Below are positions 17,638 through 26,238 of a stretch of DNA of 64,000 bases, one piece after another (the stretch's first letter is position 1; each line of letters starts with the position of its first letter). The position numbers and the translations under genes were made by a program. Source of the stretch: Acidovorax soli. Lineage in GTDB: Bacteria > Pseudomonadota > Gammaproteobacteria > Burkholderiales > Burkholderiaceae_C. The notes below the pieces were generated by a model, which worked only from the letters and a program-made list of their open reading frames with translations, searched no databases and had not been told where the DNA came from. The DNA lies in contig NZ_JACHLK010000021.1 of NCBI RefSeq assembly GCF_014207955.1, forward strand, positions 29,555 to 93,554, in the 5' to 3' direction.

Positions 17638-17700
17638 TCCCGGGATACCGAAACTTCTCGATGGCTTCCTTCATGGGAGCCAGCGAGTGACCGCCGGAGG

Positions 17701-17852
17701 CTGGCGCGCGAGCAACAGCGGCTGCAGGAGCGCGCCGCGCAGCACCTGCAGGGCAAGGCGCCAGCCTCGGCTTCGGCACCAGGCTCAGGCTCAGGTTCCG
17801 GCCGCCCCCGGTAGCGGCACCCGCACGAAGAAGCCCACCCCCTTGCCGCCCA
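17701..17852. repeat. 152-bp direct repeat, right copy
   Basis: This is the partner of 15023-15174. On the plus strand it retains a start-less merR C-terminal reading frame (QQRLQERAAQHLQGK) ending in TAG at 17812-17814; on the minus strand it holds the true end of the histidine kinase gene. Confidence 0.85.
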
Positions 17853-19245
17853 GCCCCTCTCCCACGCGCACCTGGCCGCCCATGCGCAGCGCGGCCTGGC
17901 GCACGATGGCCAGGCCCAGGCCGGAGCCGTTGGCGGCATGGCCCAGGCCGCGGTAGAAGCGCTCGAAGATGCGCTGGTGCTCGCTGGCGGCGATGCCGGG
18001 GCCATCGTCCTGCACGGCCAGGTGCAGCTGGCCGCCCTGCTGCGCGAGCGTGAGGGCCACATTGCCGCCTTCGTGCGCATAGCGCAGCGCGTTGTCGATC
18101 AGGTTGTGGGCGATGGACTCCAGCGCAGGCAGATCGAGCCGCGCGGGCAGGCTGTCGGGGGCGTCCAGCGAGAGTTCGATGTGCCGCGCCATGGCCTGGG
18201 GCGCGGCCTGGGCCAGCGCGGCGCGCAGCCACTGGGCCACGTCGAGCTCGCGCGGCGCAGGGCGCTGGGCCTCGTCCAGCGCGGCCAGGTCGAGCAGCTG
18301 CTGGGCCAGGTGCGAGGTGCGGGCGATGGCATCTTCCAGGTGCGCCTGGGCCTGGGTGCGCTCGTGCGCGCTGGGCGAGCGGGCCATCACATGGGCCTGG
18401 GCGGTGATGACGGCCAGCGGGGTGCGGATCTCGTGCGCGGCGTCCTGCACGAAGGCGCGCTCGCGCTCGACCTTGGCGCGCAGCTGGGCGAGCAGGCTGT
18501 CCAGCGACTGCTCCAGCGGCTGCAGCTCGCGGTGCCGGGCGTTGAAGCCCACGGGCTGCAGCTCGTCGCTGCCGCGCTGGGCGATGCGCTGCGCCAACTG
18601 CTGCAGGGGCCGCAGGCCGTTGCGCACCGACAGCCACACGGGCAGCAGCACAAAGGGTGCGGCCAGCAGCAGGTAGGGCACCAGGTAGCGGCCGTTGTAG
18701 TGCAGGTAGTCGGCGTCGGCGCGCTTGGGCTCCAGGATGCGCAGCACCCAGCGCTCGTTGCGCCCGGTGTAGATGCGGTAGGGCCAGCCCTGCACGCTCG
18801 CTTCGACCAGGTTCGAGTCCGGGCCCGCGGCGGGCGGCGGCGGCAGGTCCATGCCCTGCAGGCCGCTGGCGGCATAGACCGGCTGGCCCGAGGCGCGGTC
18901 GTGCAGCCCGTGCAGCAGCACGCCGGGCAGCAGGCCGATCTGGCGGCGGCGCACATTGGTCCAGTGGTCGGTGGCGGCCAGGGCCGCCGCCGCATGCGCC
19001 GGGTCCGCCATGCCGGCCAGCGACTCCAGCACGGCATCCCCGTACTTGAGCATGCCCGGGTCGTAGGTGATGGCCTGCTTGTACTTGTAGTAGTTGTAGC
19101 CGAGCAGCACGGCCCACACCAGCACGAAAGCCACCATGACCGAGGCCACGCTGCGGCGCACCAGCGTGGGCTCGGCCAGCCGCCGCCACAGGGCGCGCAA
19201 GCGCCCCTGGGGCCTGGGCAGCAGCGTATCGGTCACGGCGCTCAT
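17791..19245 (-). CDS. Sensor histidine kinase of a two-component system (QseC/EnvZ-like class)
   Basis: The 484-residue protein has two membrane segments (VMVAFVLVWAVLLGYNYY near residue 34; PYLLLAAPFVLLPVWLSV near residue 195) around a periplasmic sensor domain of about 140 residues, a HAMP-like linker, the H box FVQDAAHEIRTPLAVI (His near 271), N box HNLIDNALRYA, and G boxes DDGPGIA and GSGLGLAIV. It should autophosphorylate and pass phosphate to the response regulator encoded upstream. Its ATG overlaps that gene's stop by four bases. Its 3' end overlaps the right copy of the direct repeat and a merR remnant on the other strand. The signal is unknown. Confidence 0.93.
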   Translation of the reverse strand: MSAVTDTLLPRPQGRLRALWRRLAEPTLVRRSVASVMVAFVLVWAVLLGYNYYKYKQAITYDPGMLKYGDAVLESLAGMADPAHAAAALAATDHWTNVRRRQIGLLPGVLLHGLHDRASGQPVYAASGLQGMDLPPPPAAGPDSNLVEASVQGWPYRIYTGRNERWVLRILEPKRADADYLHYNGRYLVPYLLLAAPFVLLPVWLSVRNGLRPLQQLAQRIAQRGSDELQPVGFNARHRELQPLEQSLDSLLAQLRAKVERERAFVQDAAHEIRTPLAVITAQAHVMARSPSAHERTQAQAHLEDAIARTSHLAQQLLDLAALDEAQRPAPRELDVAQWLRAALAQAAPQAMARHIELSLDAPDSLPARLDLPALESIAHNLIDNALRYAHEGGNVALTLAQQGGQLHLAVQDDGPGIAASEHQRIFERFYRGLGHAANGSGLGLAIVRQAALRMGGQVRVGEGLGGKGVGFFVRVPLPGAAGT

Positions 19246-19898
19246 GGCTGCAGCAGGTAGCCCACGCCGCGCACGGTGCGTATGGCTTCGGCACCGATCT
19301 TGCGGCGCAGGTTGGAGACATGCACCTCGATGGCGCCAAAGTCCACCGGCTCGCCCAGCGGGTCCAGGCGCTGCGCGAGCACGCCCTTGGGCACCACGGC
19401 GCCGGGCTCGCGCGCCAGCTCCAGCAAGAGCTGGAACTCGCGCGGCGACAAATCCAGCGCCTGGCCGCCGCGCTGGGCCTGGTGGCGCCGGGGCTCGATC
19501 ACCAGCTCGCCCAGGGCCCAGCGCTCGCTGGCCTGGCGGGCGCTGCGGCGCAGCACGGCGCGGATGCGCGACATCAGCTCGGCCGTGGCAAAGGGCTTCA
19601 CCACGAAGTCGTCGGCCCCGCCATCGAGCCCGGCCAGCCGGTCTTCGACCGCCGAGCGCGCGGTGATGACGATGATGGGCACCTGCTCGCCCTGCGCGCG
19701 CCAACGCGCCAGCAGGTCAAAGCCGCTGCCGTCGGGCAGGGTCAGGTCCAGCAGCACGCAGTCCACCGTGGTCGGATCCACCGCCAGGGGCGCGTCCACG
19801 GCGCGGCGCAGCCACTCGCTGGTCAGGCCCTCCACCTTCAGCGCGGACTGCAGGGCACGGCCCAGGTCCAGGTCGTCTTCGATCAGCAGGATGTGCAT
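19242..19898 (-). CDS. OmpR-family response regulator
   Basis: The 218-residue protein has a receiver domain with the acidic pair EDD (7-9), phosphoacceptor Asp51 in LLDLTLPDG, Thr in ITARS and Lys in FVVKPF, followed by a winged-helix output domain (LDLSPREFQLLLELA, IEVHVSNLRRKIG, IRTVRGVGYLL). This is the QseB/PmrA/OmpR class. The start at 19898 gives the canonical MHILLIEDD beginning. The gene is first in an operon with its kinase. A 17-base motif found at two other promoters in the window lies 55 bases upstream, which fits autoregulation by this protein, though that is inference. Confidence 0.94.
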   Translation of the reverse strand: MHILLIEDDLDLGRALQSALKVEGLTSEWLRRAVDAPLAVDPTTVDCVLLDLTLPDGSGFDLLARWRAQGEQVPIIVITARSAVEDRLAGLDGGADDFVVKPFATAELMSRIRAVLRRSARQASERWALGELVIEPRRHQAQRGGQALDLSPREFQLLLELAREPGAVVPKGVLAQRLDPLGEPVDFGAIEVHVSNLRRKIGAEAIRTVRGVGYLLQP

Positions 19899-19953
19899 GG
19901 TGGCGCCTATTGTGGCGTGGGCGGGCCGGCCCCGGTGTCTGCCGGGTGCATGC

Positions 19954-19970
19954 CTTTGGCTGGCGTTAAG
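19954..19970 (+). promoter_or_regulatory. Shared 17-base motif, copy B
   Basis: CTTTGGCTGGCGTTAAG is followed by GCAACGCACAA. It lies between the response regulator start (19898, minus strand) and the RCC1-repeat gene. Its reverse complement begins CTTAAC, resembling one half of the CTTAA repeats recognised by PmrA/QseB-class regulators. Autoregulation is proposed. Confidence 0.5.
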
Positions 19971-20250
19971 GCAACGCACAACCAAGTCGTCGCGATGCCG
20001 CGTGCCCTGTCTTGATCGCAGACCATGGGTCTGTGAAGCCCGCCTGGATCTGGATCGCCAAGGCAGGGATGATGCAGCTGAAAAAAAAGGCGTCCCTGAA
20101 CTGATTTCGTAACGCTTTGTTTGGCCGACCGGGTGTGGTGATGCGAGTCACCGCTTTTCGCGAGCCTGCGCAATACCATGGCACTTGAGAGGCACCCCTG
20201 CTGATCGTAAAAAAACATTCGCCAGATTTCAGAGAGGGGAAATCGCCACC
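19971..20250. other. Leader region upstream of the RCC1-repeat gene, no gene seen
   Basis: Together with copy B of the shared motif, this stretch separates the divergent two-component operon from the RCC1-repeat gene. It contains AT-richer patches (a GAAAAAAAAGG-like run near 20080 and TAAAAAAACATTC near 20208), but I see no structured RNA or certain promoter. Confidence 0.4.
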
Positions 20251-20352
20251 ATGGCGTGTCTATCGTTCGTTCCTGCGCACGGACTTTCTGGAGAGGCCCA
20301 TTTTTTGGGCTTCGGCAGGCTTCACCAATACTTCAAAGAGAGGGTTTTCTGA
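20251..20352 (+). CDS. Possible 33-residue leader ORF coupled to the RCC1-repeat gene
   Basis: An ATG at 20251, preceded by AGAGAGGGGAAATCGCCACC with a good ribosome-binding site, opens a short frame (MACLSFVPAHGLSGEAHF... ending KERVF). Its TGA overlaps the ATG of the RCC1-repeat gene as TGATG. That overlap and the ribosome-binding site suggest translational coupling or a regulatory leader peptide. The peptide has no recognised family and could be a chance ORF. Confidence 0.4.
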   Translation: MACLSFVPAHGLSGEAHFLGFGRLHQYFKERVF

Positions 20353-21818
20353 TGAGATTCTTATCGTCTTTTGCAGGACATCACCTGCGATCCACCGCAT
20401 CCCGCCACCTGGCGCCTGTGGCCTTCAAATTCTGGCTGCTGCTCGCCCTGGTGGCAGGCATGGGCAGCGTGCACGCCGCCACCGTGGTGCACATGGCCAC
20501 GGGCTCGAATAGCTCCGCAGCGGTGCTCAGCGACGGAACGCTGTGGACCTGGGGCAACGGCCGGTATGGGCAATTGGGCACTGGCTCCACGGTCAGTGCA
20601 GACAAGCCCGTGCAGATCGGCAGCGGTTTCGCCCAGGTTGCTGTGGGCGATTTGCACATGGTGGGCCTCAAGACCGATGGCACATTGTGGATGTGGGGCG
20701 TTGTGGGGACGTCGACAACCCAGGAGCTGGCCGTAACCCAGCCGGTGCAGGTGGGCAGTGGCTTTGCGCAGCTGTTGACCTCGGAAACCGCCAGGAAGAC
20801 AGACGGATCCTTCTGGTACTGGGACCATATGAAAAATCTCTTCAGAGGGAATGCCGGTAGCGACGGCATACTGGACCGGGCGCCACCCGGCTACCGGCAG
20901 ATGGTCGGTGGCCGCAACAACGCGTTGTTCGTGCTGGACGACGGCGCCATTCGGTCTGTTTTCTTGAACGTGTACCCCGGGGACCTGTTCATCAACCCGG
21001 GCTGGGAGGGCGGTTACGGCAACGCCGGCCCGGTGGACCGTGGTTTCGTGCAGGTGGCCTTGGGCTCCCGCTCGGCCGCGGGCGTGAAGGATGATGGAAC
21101 CCTCTGGCAATGGAAAGAGCGCGAAGCCCCCGTGCTGGTGGGTGGCGGCTATCGCCAGGTCGCCAAAGGATCCAGCCACACGGTGGCGCTGAAGACCGAT
21201 GGCACGGCCTGGGCCTGGGGCTCCAATGAAAAGGGCCAACTGGGCAATGGCACCCAAAGCAACACGGAAACCCCGCAACCGCTTGGCGCCGGGTATGCAC
21301 AGGTCGCGGCATCCGACTCGCACTCCCTGGCAGTCACCACCGACGGCACGCTCCTGGCCTGGGGCAACAACGACTTTGGGCAACTGGGTGTGGGGCCGGT
21401 GGGGCCATCGCAACCGTCGCCGGTGCGCGTGGTGTTCGAGGGTGCGGGTGCATCCGGGCTGGGCACCATGGTGGCTATAGGGACCCGGACCCGCCTGACG
21501 CTGACCGCGTACGTGGAGATCAAGCCCGAACACCTCGCCAGTGGCGCCAAGGGGCATCCTTTCCTCGTGGCGATCACGCCCGATGGCACCATGTACACCT
21601 ACTCGGTGCCCAATTTCGACCGCTTGAATCCAGCCAACCCGCTGGCCTGGGCCGACCGCCTGCAAAACACATCCTCCCTTCTGTTTGTGAACCAGGACAT
21701 GACCCACCTGTCAGGCACCGCCTTTTTCATCGGCTATGGACTGGGCGCGACCACCGCCGAAAGCCTGGGCGAAATGCTCAACAGCTTTCGCTACAAGCGG
21801 GTCTACGACATGCAATAA
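20352..21818 (+). CDS. Secreted RCC1-repeat (beta-propeller) protein
   Basis: The 488-residue protein has a signal peptide with hydrophobic core FKFWLLLALVAGMGSVHAA (cleavage near residue 41). It then shows RCC1-like repeats of the form LxDGTLWxWGxNxxGQLGxG, for example SDGTLWTWGNGRYGQLGTGS, TDGTAWAWGSNEKGQLGNG and TDGTLLAWGNNDFGQLGVG, each followed by PV.VG.GFAQVA. Around residues 150-230 the repeats are degenerate. RCC1 propellers in exported bacterial proteins are usually binding scaffolds. The C-terminal 120 residues are not repeat-like. A GAGAGGG site precedes the start, and a good terminator follows the stop. Confidence 0.87.
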   Translation: MRFLSSFAGHHLRSTASRHLAPVAFKFWLLLALVAGMGSVHAATVVHMATGSNSSAAVLSDGTLWTWGNGRYGQLGTGSTVSADKPVQIGSGFAQVAVGDLHMVGLKTDGTLWMWGVVGTSTTQELAVTQPVQVGSGFAQLLTSETARKTDGSFWYWDHMKNLFRGNAGSDGILDRAPPGYRQMVGGRNNALFVLDDGAIRSVFLNVYPGDLFINPGWEGGYGNAGPVDRGFVQVALGSRSAAGVKDDGTLWQWKEREAPVLVGGGYRQVAKGSSHTVALKTDGTAWAWGSNEKGQLGNGTQSNTETPQPLGAGYAQVAASDSHSLAVTTDGTLLAWGNNDFGQLGVGPVGPSQPSPVRVVFEGAGASGLGTMVAIGTRTRLTLTAYVEIKPEHLASGAKGHPFLVAITPDGTMYTYSVPNFDRLNPANPLAWADRLQNTSSLLFVNQDMTHLSGTAFFIGYGLGATTAESLGEMLNSFRYKRVYDMQ

Positions 21819-21844
21819 ATAGCCGCCAGGTAGATCCCAAGACA

Positions 21845-21871
21845 ACGCCCGCCCCTACCGGCGGGCGTTTT
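21845..21871 (+). terminator. Rho-independent terminator after the RCC1-repeat gene
   Basis: ACGCCCGCC (21845-21853) pairs perfectly with GGCGGGCGT (21860-21868) around a six-base loop and is followed by TTTT (21868-21871), 27 bases after the stop codon. Confidence 0.85.
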
Positions 21872-21942
21872 CGTTGGCAGCCGCCTCGCATGGCGCTCCC
21901 TCGTCTCGGCAGCGCCGTGCATGCAGGCCGTTCAGCACGGGC

Positions 21943-21959
21943 CTTTGGCTGGCGTTAAG
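21943..21959 (+). promoter_or_regulatory. Shared 17-base motif, copy C
   Basis: CTTTGGCTGGCGTTAAG is identical to copy B and lies 23 bases before the S9 peptidase start. The following bases, TTGCACAATGGCTGCATGCA, closely resemble those following copy A, so the two promoters share more than the 17-mer. Confidence 0.5.
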
Positions 21960-21982
21960 CAAGGTGTTTGCACAATGGCTGC

Positions 21983-24049
21983 ATGCATTCCTACCACCAC
22001 CACGACCACCCCGCACCGCCCCGAGGCCACGGCACGCTGACCACGCTGACCGCCACATCCCGACCACGCGGGCGCGCCCGCCTGGCGCTGGCAGTGGCGG
22101 TGGCAGCGGCCGGCCTGCTGGCCCTGGCCGGCTGCGCCACCGGGCCCACGCACCCCTCGCTGGCGGCAGCCGGTGCGCAGTTGCCCGCGCTGATCCCGGT
22201 ACGCGACTTCGTCACCAGCCTGGAGGGCACGGGCAACTACCGCATCTCGCCCGATGGCACGCGCCTGGCGTGGATGGGCGTGTCGGGCCTGCAGCCCGCC
22301 GTCTGGGTGCGGACGATGGGGCAGACCGATGCACGCGCCTACCCCATCCGCGCGCGCAGCCTGCGCTGGTCGGCCGATAGCCGCTACCTGGTCGCCACGG
22401 TGGATGCCACCGGCGACGAGAACACCCACCTCCACGCCCTGGCGGTGGACCGCCCTGGCGCGGGCTGGGTGGACCTGACGCCCTTTGGCAAGACGCTCAG
22501 CGCCCTGGTGCAGACCGTGCAGGGCAGCCCCGATCTGATGGTGACCAGCAACCGGCGCGACCGAAAAATCTTCGACCTGTACCGCGTGGACCCGCGCACC
22601 GGCACGCACACCGTGGTGGCCACCAACCCCGGCAATGTGAGCGCCTGGATCGTGGACCGCCAGGGCCGCCTGCACGCGCGCGCCACCCTGGCCGGCGACC
22701 AGGTCACGCTGCAGCGCCCCGATGCGGCCGCGCCCGGCGGCTGGCGCGACGGCATGCAGTGGAACCGTTTCGACGCCGTGCGCCTGCTGGAGGCCGCCGA
22801 CGATGGCGGCGAACACATGTGGGCCCTGTCCGCACGCGGGCGCGACAAGAAGGCCCTGGTGCGCCTGCGCCTGGCCGACGGCGCTGAGACCGTGGTGCAC
22901 GCCAGCGACGACGTGGACCTGGACCACGCCCTCATCAGCCCGCGCACGCAGCAGCCGCTGGTGGCCTACTCCCTGCCCGGCTACCCGCGCCGCGAGGTGT
23001 TCGACGCCCGGCTGCGCGAGCGGCTGGACGCGCTGGCCGGCGGCGAGCCGGCCGAGGTCTCCATCACCAGCATGGACGACAGCGAGCACACCCTGACCGC
23101 CGTGGTCGCCACCGACCGCGGCCAGCGCAGCTACCTGCTGCCGGCCGACGGCCCGCCCGAGCTGCTGGGCGAGTCCGGCCTGAGCCTGGTGCGCGGCACC
23201 CTGGCCCGCAGCCGCCCCATCGCCCTGACCGCGCGCGACGGCCTGCCGCTGCACGGCTACCTGACCCTGCCCGAAGGGGTGGAGCCACGCAACCTGCCCC
23301 TGGTACTGCTGGTGCATGGCGGCCCCTGGGCACGCGACCGCTGGACGGTGGGACCCACCAGCCGCTCGATGCAGCAGTTCCTGGCCAACCGCGGCTATGC
23401 GGTGCTGCAGATCAACTACCGCGGCTCCAGTGGCTACGGCCGCGCCTTCATGGAAAAGGCCATCGGCGAGTTCGCCGGCCGCATGCACGACGACCTGGTC
23501 GACGGCGTGCGCTGGGCCGTGCAGCAAGGCATTGCCGACCCCGCGCGCGTGGCCATCCAGGGCGCCAGCTACGGCGGCTACGCAGCCCTGGTGGGCGCCA
23601 CCTTCACGCCCGAAGTGTTTGCCTGCGCCATCGACGTGGTGGGCATGTCCAGCCTGGCCCTGCTGCTGGAAAAAGCCCCGCCCTACTGGGAGATGGGCAT
23701 CGCCGGCTGGCACCGCTACGTGGGCGACCCGGCCCGGCCCGAAGACCGCCGCACCATGGACGCCAAGTCGCCGCTGTTCAAGGTGGGGCCCGAGACACGC
23801 CCCCTGCTCATCATGCACGGCGTGAACGATGTGCGCGTGACGCTGGAGCAGTCCGAACGCATGGTGCAAGCCCTGCGCCAGGCCGGCCGCCCGGTGCAGT
23901 ACGTCACCTTCCAGGGCGACGGCCACGGCAACCAGCGCTGGCCCAACAACCTCACCATGTACCGCAAGACCGAGGACTTCCTGGCCCAGTGCCTGGGCGG
24001 GCGCAGCAGCGGCTTTGACTACTACCAGCTGGGCGCCTGGGCGTTCTGA
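21983..24049 (+). CDS. Lipoprotein prolyl-oligopeptidase-family (S9) serine peptidase
   Basis: The 688-residue protein has a His-rich N-terminus (MHSYHHHDHP), a membrane-targeting segment and lipobox LAGC (near residue 50). A beta-propeller region follows (YRISPDGTRLAWMG and SLRWSADSRYLVAT are typical). The catalytic domain holds LVLLVHGGPWARD, INYRGSSGYGR and the nucleophile GASYGGYAALVG (Ser near 529), with Asp in HGVNDVRV and His in GDGHGN. It should cleave short peptides in the cell envelope. The start at 21983 gives a continuous lipoprotein signal. The 5' region shares a motif and the context of the start codon with the hydrolase gene at 12738. Confidence 0.9.
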   Translation: MHSYHHHDHPAPPRGHGTLTTLTATSRPRGRARLALAVAVAAAGLLALAGCATGPTHPSLAAAGAQLPALIPVRDFVTSLEGTGNYRISPDGTRLAWMGVSGLQPAVWVRTMGQTDARAYPIRARSLRWSADSRYLVATVDATGDENTHLHALAVDRPGAGWVDLTPFGKTLSALVQTVQGSPDLMVTSNRRDRKIFDLYRVDPRTGTHTVVATNPGNVSAWIVDRQGRLHARATLAGDQVTLQRPDAAAPGGWRDGMQWNRFDAVRLLEAADDGGEHMWALSARGRDKKALVRLRLADGAETVVHASDDVDLDHALISPRTQQPLVAYSLPGYPRREVFDARLRERLDALAGGEPAEVSITSMDDSEHTLTAVVATDRGQRSYLLPADGPPELLGESGLSLVRGTLARSRPIALTARDGLPLHGYLTLPEGVEPRNLPLVLLVHGGPWARDRWTVGPTSRSMQQFLANRGYAVLQINYRGSSGYGRAFMEKAIGEFAGRMHDDLVDGVRWAVQQGIADPARVAIQGASYGGYAALVGATFTPEVFACAIDVVGMSSLALLLEKAPPYWEMGIAGWHRYVGDPARPEDRRTMDAKSPLFKVGPETRPLLIMHGVNDVRVTLEQSERMVQALRQAGRPVQYVTFQGDGHGNQRWPNNLTMYRKTEDFLAQCLGGRSSGFDYYQLGAWAF

Positions 24050-24062
24050 GGACAATCCATCG

Positions 24063-25058
24063 ATGCACCTTGAAACCCCGCCTGCGCCCATCACCTTCCG
24101 CCCCTTTGCCGGGCCGGCGGACTACCCGGCCATGGTGGCCTGCGCCAACGCCAGCTTTGCGGCCGACGGCACGGGCTTCTTCCGCACGGTGGACGACGTG
24201 GCGCGGGACTATGCCAGCTTCACCAGTTGCGTACCCGAGCGCGATGTGTGGATCGCCGATGCCGGCAACGAGATTGCCGGCTACGTGCGCTCCTGGCCCT
24301 GGGCCCAGGCCGATGGCCTGCAGCTGTATTCGCAGTTCGCGGTGGTCGCACCGCACTGGCGTCGCCAGGGCATCGGCGCGGCGCTGCATGCCTGGCTGGA
24401 AGAGCGCCAGCGCACCCAGGCAGCCACGGAGTACGGCAGCGCCCCGCGGCATGCCCACCATGCCTTTGTCACCCAGGGAGAGACCGCACGCGCGGCCTTG
24501 CTGGAAAAGGCCGGCTACACCCCCGAGCGCTATTTCTTCACCATGGTGCGGCCCACGCTCACCGATGTGGCGGACTTCCCGTTGCCGGAGGGCCTGGAAC
24601 TGCGGCCCGTGCAGCCGGACCACTACCGCGCCATCTGGGACGCGCATTGCCGCGCCTTCCAGAACCACTGGGGGTATTGCCCGCTCGACGACGTGGACTA
24701 CCTGAAATGGCTGCAAAGCCCCATCTTCCAGCCCCACCTGTGGCAGGTGGCCTGGGACGTGCATTCGCACCAGGTGGCCGGGCAGGTGCGCACCTACATC
24801 GATGCCGCCTGGAACCAGGGCAACGGCCGCCAGCGCGGCTGGACCGAGTTCATCAGCGTGGGCGAGCCCTGGCGCCGCCGCGGCCTGGCCCGCGCGCTGA
24901 TCTCGCACAGCCTGCGCGCCCAGGCCGCCGCCGGCATGACCGAGTCGGGCCTGGGTGTGGACAGCCAGAACGCCAGCGGCGCCAACCGCGTGTACGAGGA
25001 CTGCGGCTTTGGGGTGGACCGGCGCAACTGCGCGTACCGCAAGGTGCTGGTGGTGTAG
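24063..25058 (+). CDS. Two-domain GNAT acetyltransferase
   Basis: The 331-residue protein contains two consecutive GNAT folds. The first has FAVVAPHWRRQGIGAALHAWLE (motif A, near residues 95-115). The second starts near residue 180 (LRPVQPDHYRAIWDAH) and holds ISVGEPWRRRGLARALISHSL, then LGVDSQNASGANRVYEDCGF. This arrangement resembles mycothiol-synthase-like double-GNAT proteins, but betaproteobacteria do not make mycothiol, so the substrate is open. It begins 13 bases after the S9 peptidase stop and is probably co-transcribed with it. Confidence 0.85.
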   Translation: MHLETPPAPITFRPFAGPADYPAMVACANASFAADGTGFFRTVDDVARDYASFTSCVPERDVWIADAGNEIAGYVRSWPWAQADGLQLYSQFAVVAPHWRRQGIGAALHAWLEERQRTQAATEYGSAPRHAHHAFVTQGETARAALLEKAGYTPERYFFTMVRPTLTDVADFPLPEGLELRPVQPDHYRAIWDAHCRAFQNHWGYCPLDDVDYLKWLQSPIFQPHLWQVAWDVHSHQVAGQVRTYIDAAWNQGNGRQRGWTEFISVGEPWRRRGLARALISHSLRAQAAAGMTESGLGVDSQNASGANRVYEDCGFGVDRRNCAYRKVLVV

Positions 25059-25407
25059 GGGCAGCACCAGATATCCGGTGCCGTCCAGGTGCGTCATCCC
25101 GCGCTGATCCGAGGGCCTCAAGCCTCAGGCACCCAACTCGGGCCGCGGCGCTGCCACGACTGGCGCACCCAGTAGCCCAGGTTGCAAAAGCCGTTGACGT
25201 CATTGAACTGGTTCAACCCGCAACCGCCCACCAGGGCCTGCTTGAACCCATCATGTACCTCCCCCCTGTAAAAGCTGAGGCAAACTACTGTCGACAAATC
25301 GCCAGTCAGACGACCGAGGTGGCGGCATGGCTTGAACCCAACAGCCTTCACAGAGCCCGGGGCGATTCATCTGGAATGACCTGCCGTAGACCCATAGAGG
25401 TACTCCC
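25059..25407. other. Intergenic region holding a GNAT gene remnant
   Basis: Apart from the antisense acetyltransferase fragment described separately, this 349-base stretch shows no intact gene, no tRNA and no clear terminator. A promoter for the secreted protein at 25408 must lie in its right part. Confidence 0.5.
25118..25250 (-). pseudogene. GNAT acetyltransferase remnant
   Basis: The minus-strand frame ending at 25118 contains VGGCGLNQFND and NLGYWVRQSWQRRG, which match the core of RimJ/RimL-like acetyltransferases (GGCGLN...ANLGYWVR..xxGxG). Nothing of the N-terminal half or of the C-terminus after motif A remains in frame, so this is a decayed fragment of about 45 residues. It is unrelated in orientation to the double-GNAT gene next to it. 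Confidence 0.65.
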
Positions 25408-26121
25408 ATGTTGAGATCCCTGCATCTTCTGCTACTGGCCTTCCTGGCAGCACCGTCTTTCGCAGCGCCCCCTGACGCCCTTGCCCAGTGGATACCCAAC
25501 GGTTGGAAGGTCATCACCCACAACGCAGGGGACCTGAACGGTGACGGAATGGACGACGTGGTGCTTGTCACTGAAGCCACCAATCCTGCCAATTTCAAGA
25601 AGAAGCCAGAGGGGTCTCTGGGACCGGACATCCTCAATTTGAATCCACGCCGTCTCACCATTCTCCTGCGCTCATTCAGCGGGCTGAAAGAAGTCCTGCG
25701 CAGGGATGATCTGCTCCCCAGCGAGAGTGCTGAAGGCATGGATTGCTTGGCGGATCCACTCGAGAACGGTGGTGTGTCGATTGCCAGAGGCAATCTGGTC
25801 ATCGAATTGCAAGATTGGCGAAGCTGCGGCAGCTATGGCGTGGTGAACGAAAAGTTCACTTTCCGCGCCCAGGGCACCCGGTTCCAGCTGGTTGGTTATG
25901 ACCGCTCCGAGTCCTCCCGCAGCACGGGCGAACGATCCGAGTACAGCACCAATTATTTGACGGGCAAAAAGAAGACAACGACGGGGCTGAATGATTTCAG
26001 GGACTTCAAGGCCAAGGTTGCCTGGAAGAGGCTTGCGTCCCAGAGGGCTTTCTACTTGAACGACATCTCCCTGTCTTGCGACGCAGCGGATCCCGCGCAA
26101 AAGGACAACTGGTGCCAGTAG
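25408..26121 (+). CDS. Secreted hypothetical protein with an FG-GAP/VCBS-like calcium motif
   Basis: The 237-residue protein has a signal peptide (LHLLLLAFLAAPSFAA) and, just after it, GDLNGDGMDDVVLV, the DxNxDGxxD motif of FG-GAP/VCBS repeats that commonly binds calcium. Only one such repeat is seen, so a full propeller is not formed by this motif alone. Four cysteines occur (DCLA, SCGS, SCDA, NWCQ). Burkholderiales and enterobacteria have small secreted proteins of this layout with unknown roles. The upstream gap and downstream small genes give no functional context. Confidence 0.7.
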   Translation: MLRSLHLLLLAFLAAPSFAAPPDALAQWIPNGWKVITHNAGDLNGDGMDDVVLVTEATNPANFKKKPEGSLGPDILNLNPRRLTILLRSFSGLKEVLRRDDLLPSESAEGMDCLADPLENGGVSIARGNLVIELQDWRSCGSYGVVNEKFTFRAQGTRFQLVGYDRSESSRSTGERSEYSTNYLTGKKKTTTGLNDFRDFKAKVAWKRLASQRAFYLNDISLSCDAADPAQKDNWCQ

Positions 26122-26238
26122 CCATGCTCCCTATGCCCAACCCATCGGTCCACACGGACGCTGCACCTACCATCCGGTGCACATCCCTCTCCGCTACGAT
26201 GACAACCATCGGCAGCACACGAGAAGGCCCTCAACGAC

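Noticed and set aside
17640..17700. A short minus-strand peptide frame (MKEAIEKFRYPGINPEA) after the NHL gene
   Set aside because: It looks protein-like but is only 17 codons from a Met, overlaps the NHL gene end, and has no supporting neighbour; chance cannot be excluded.
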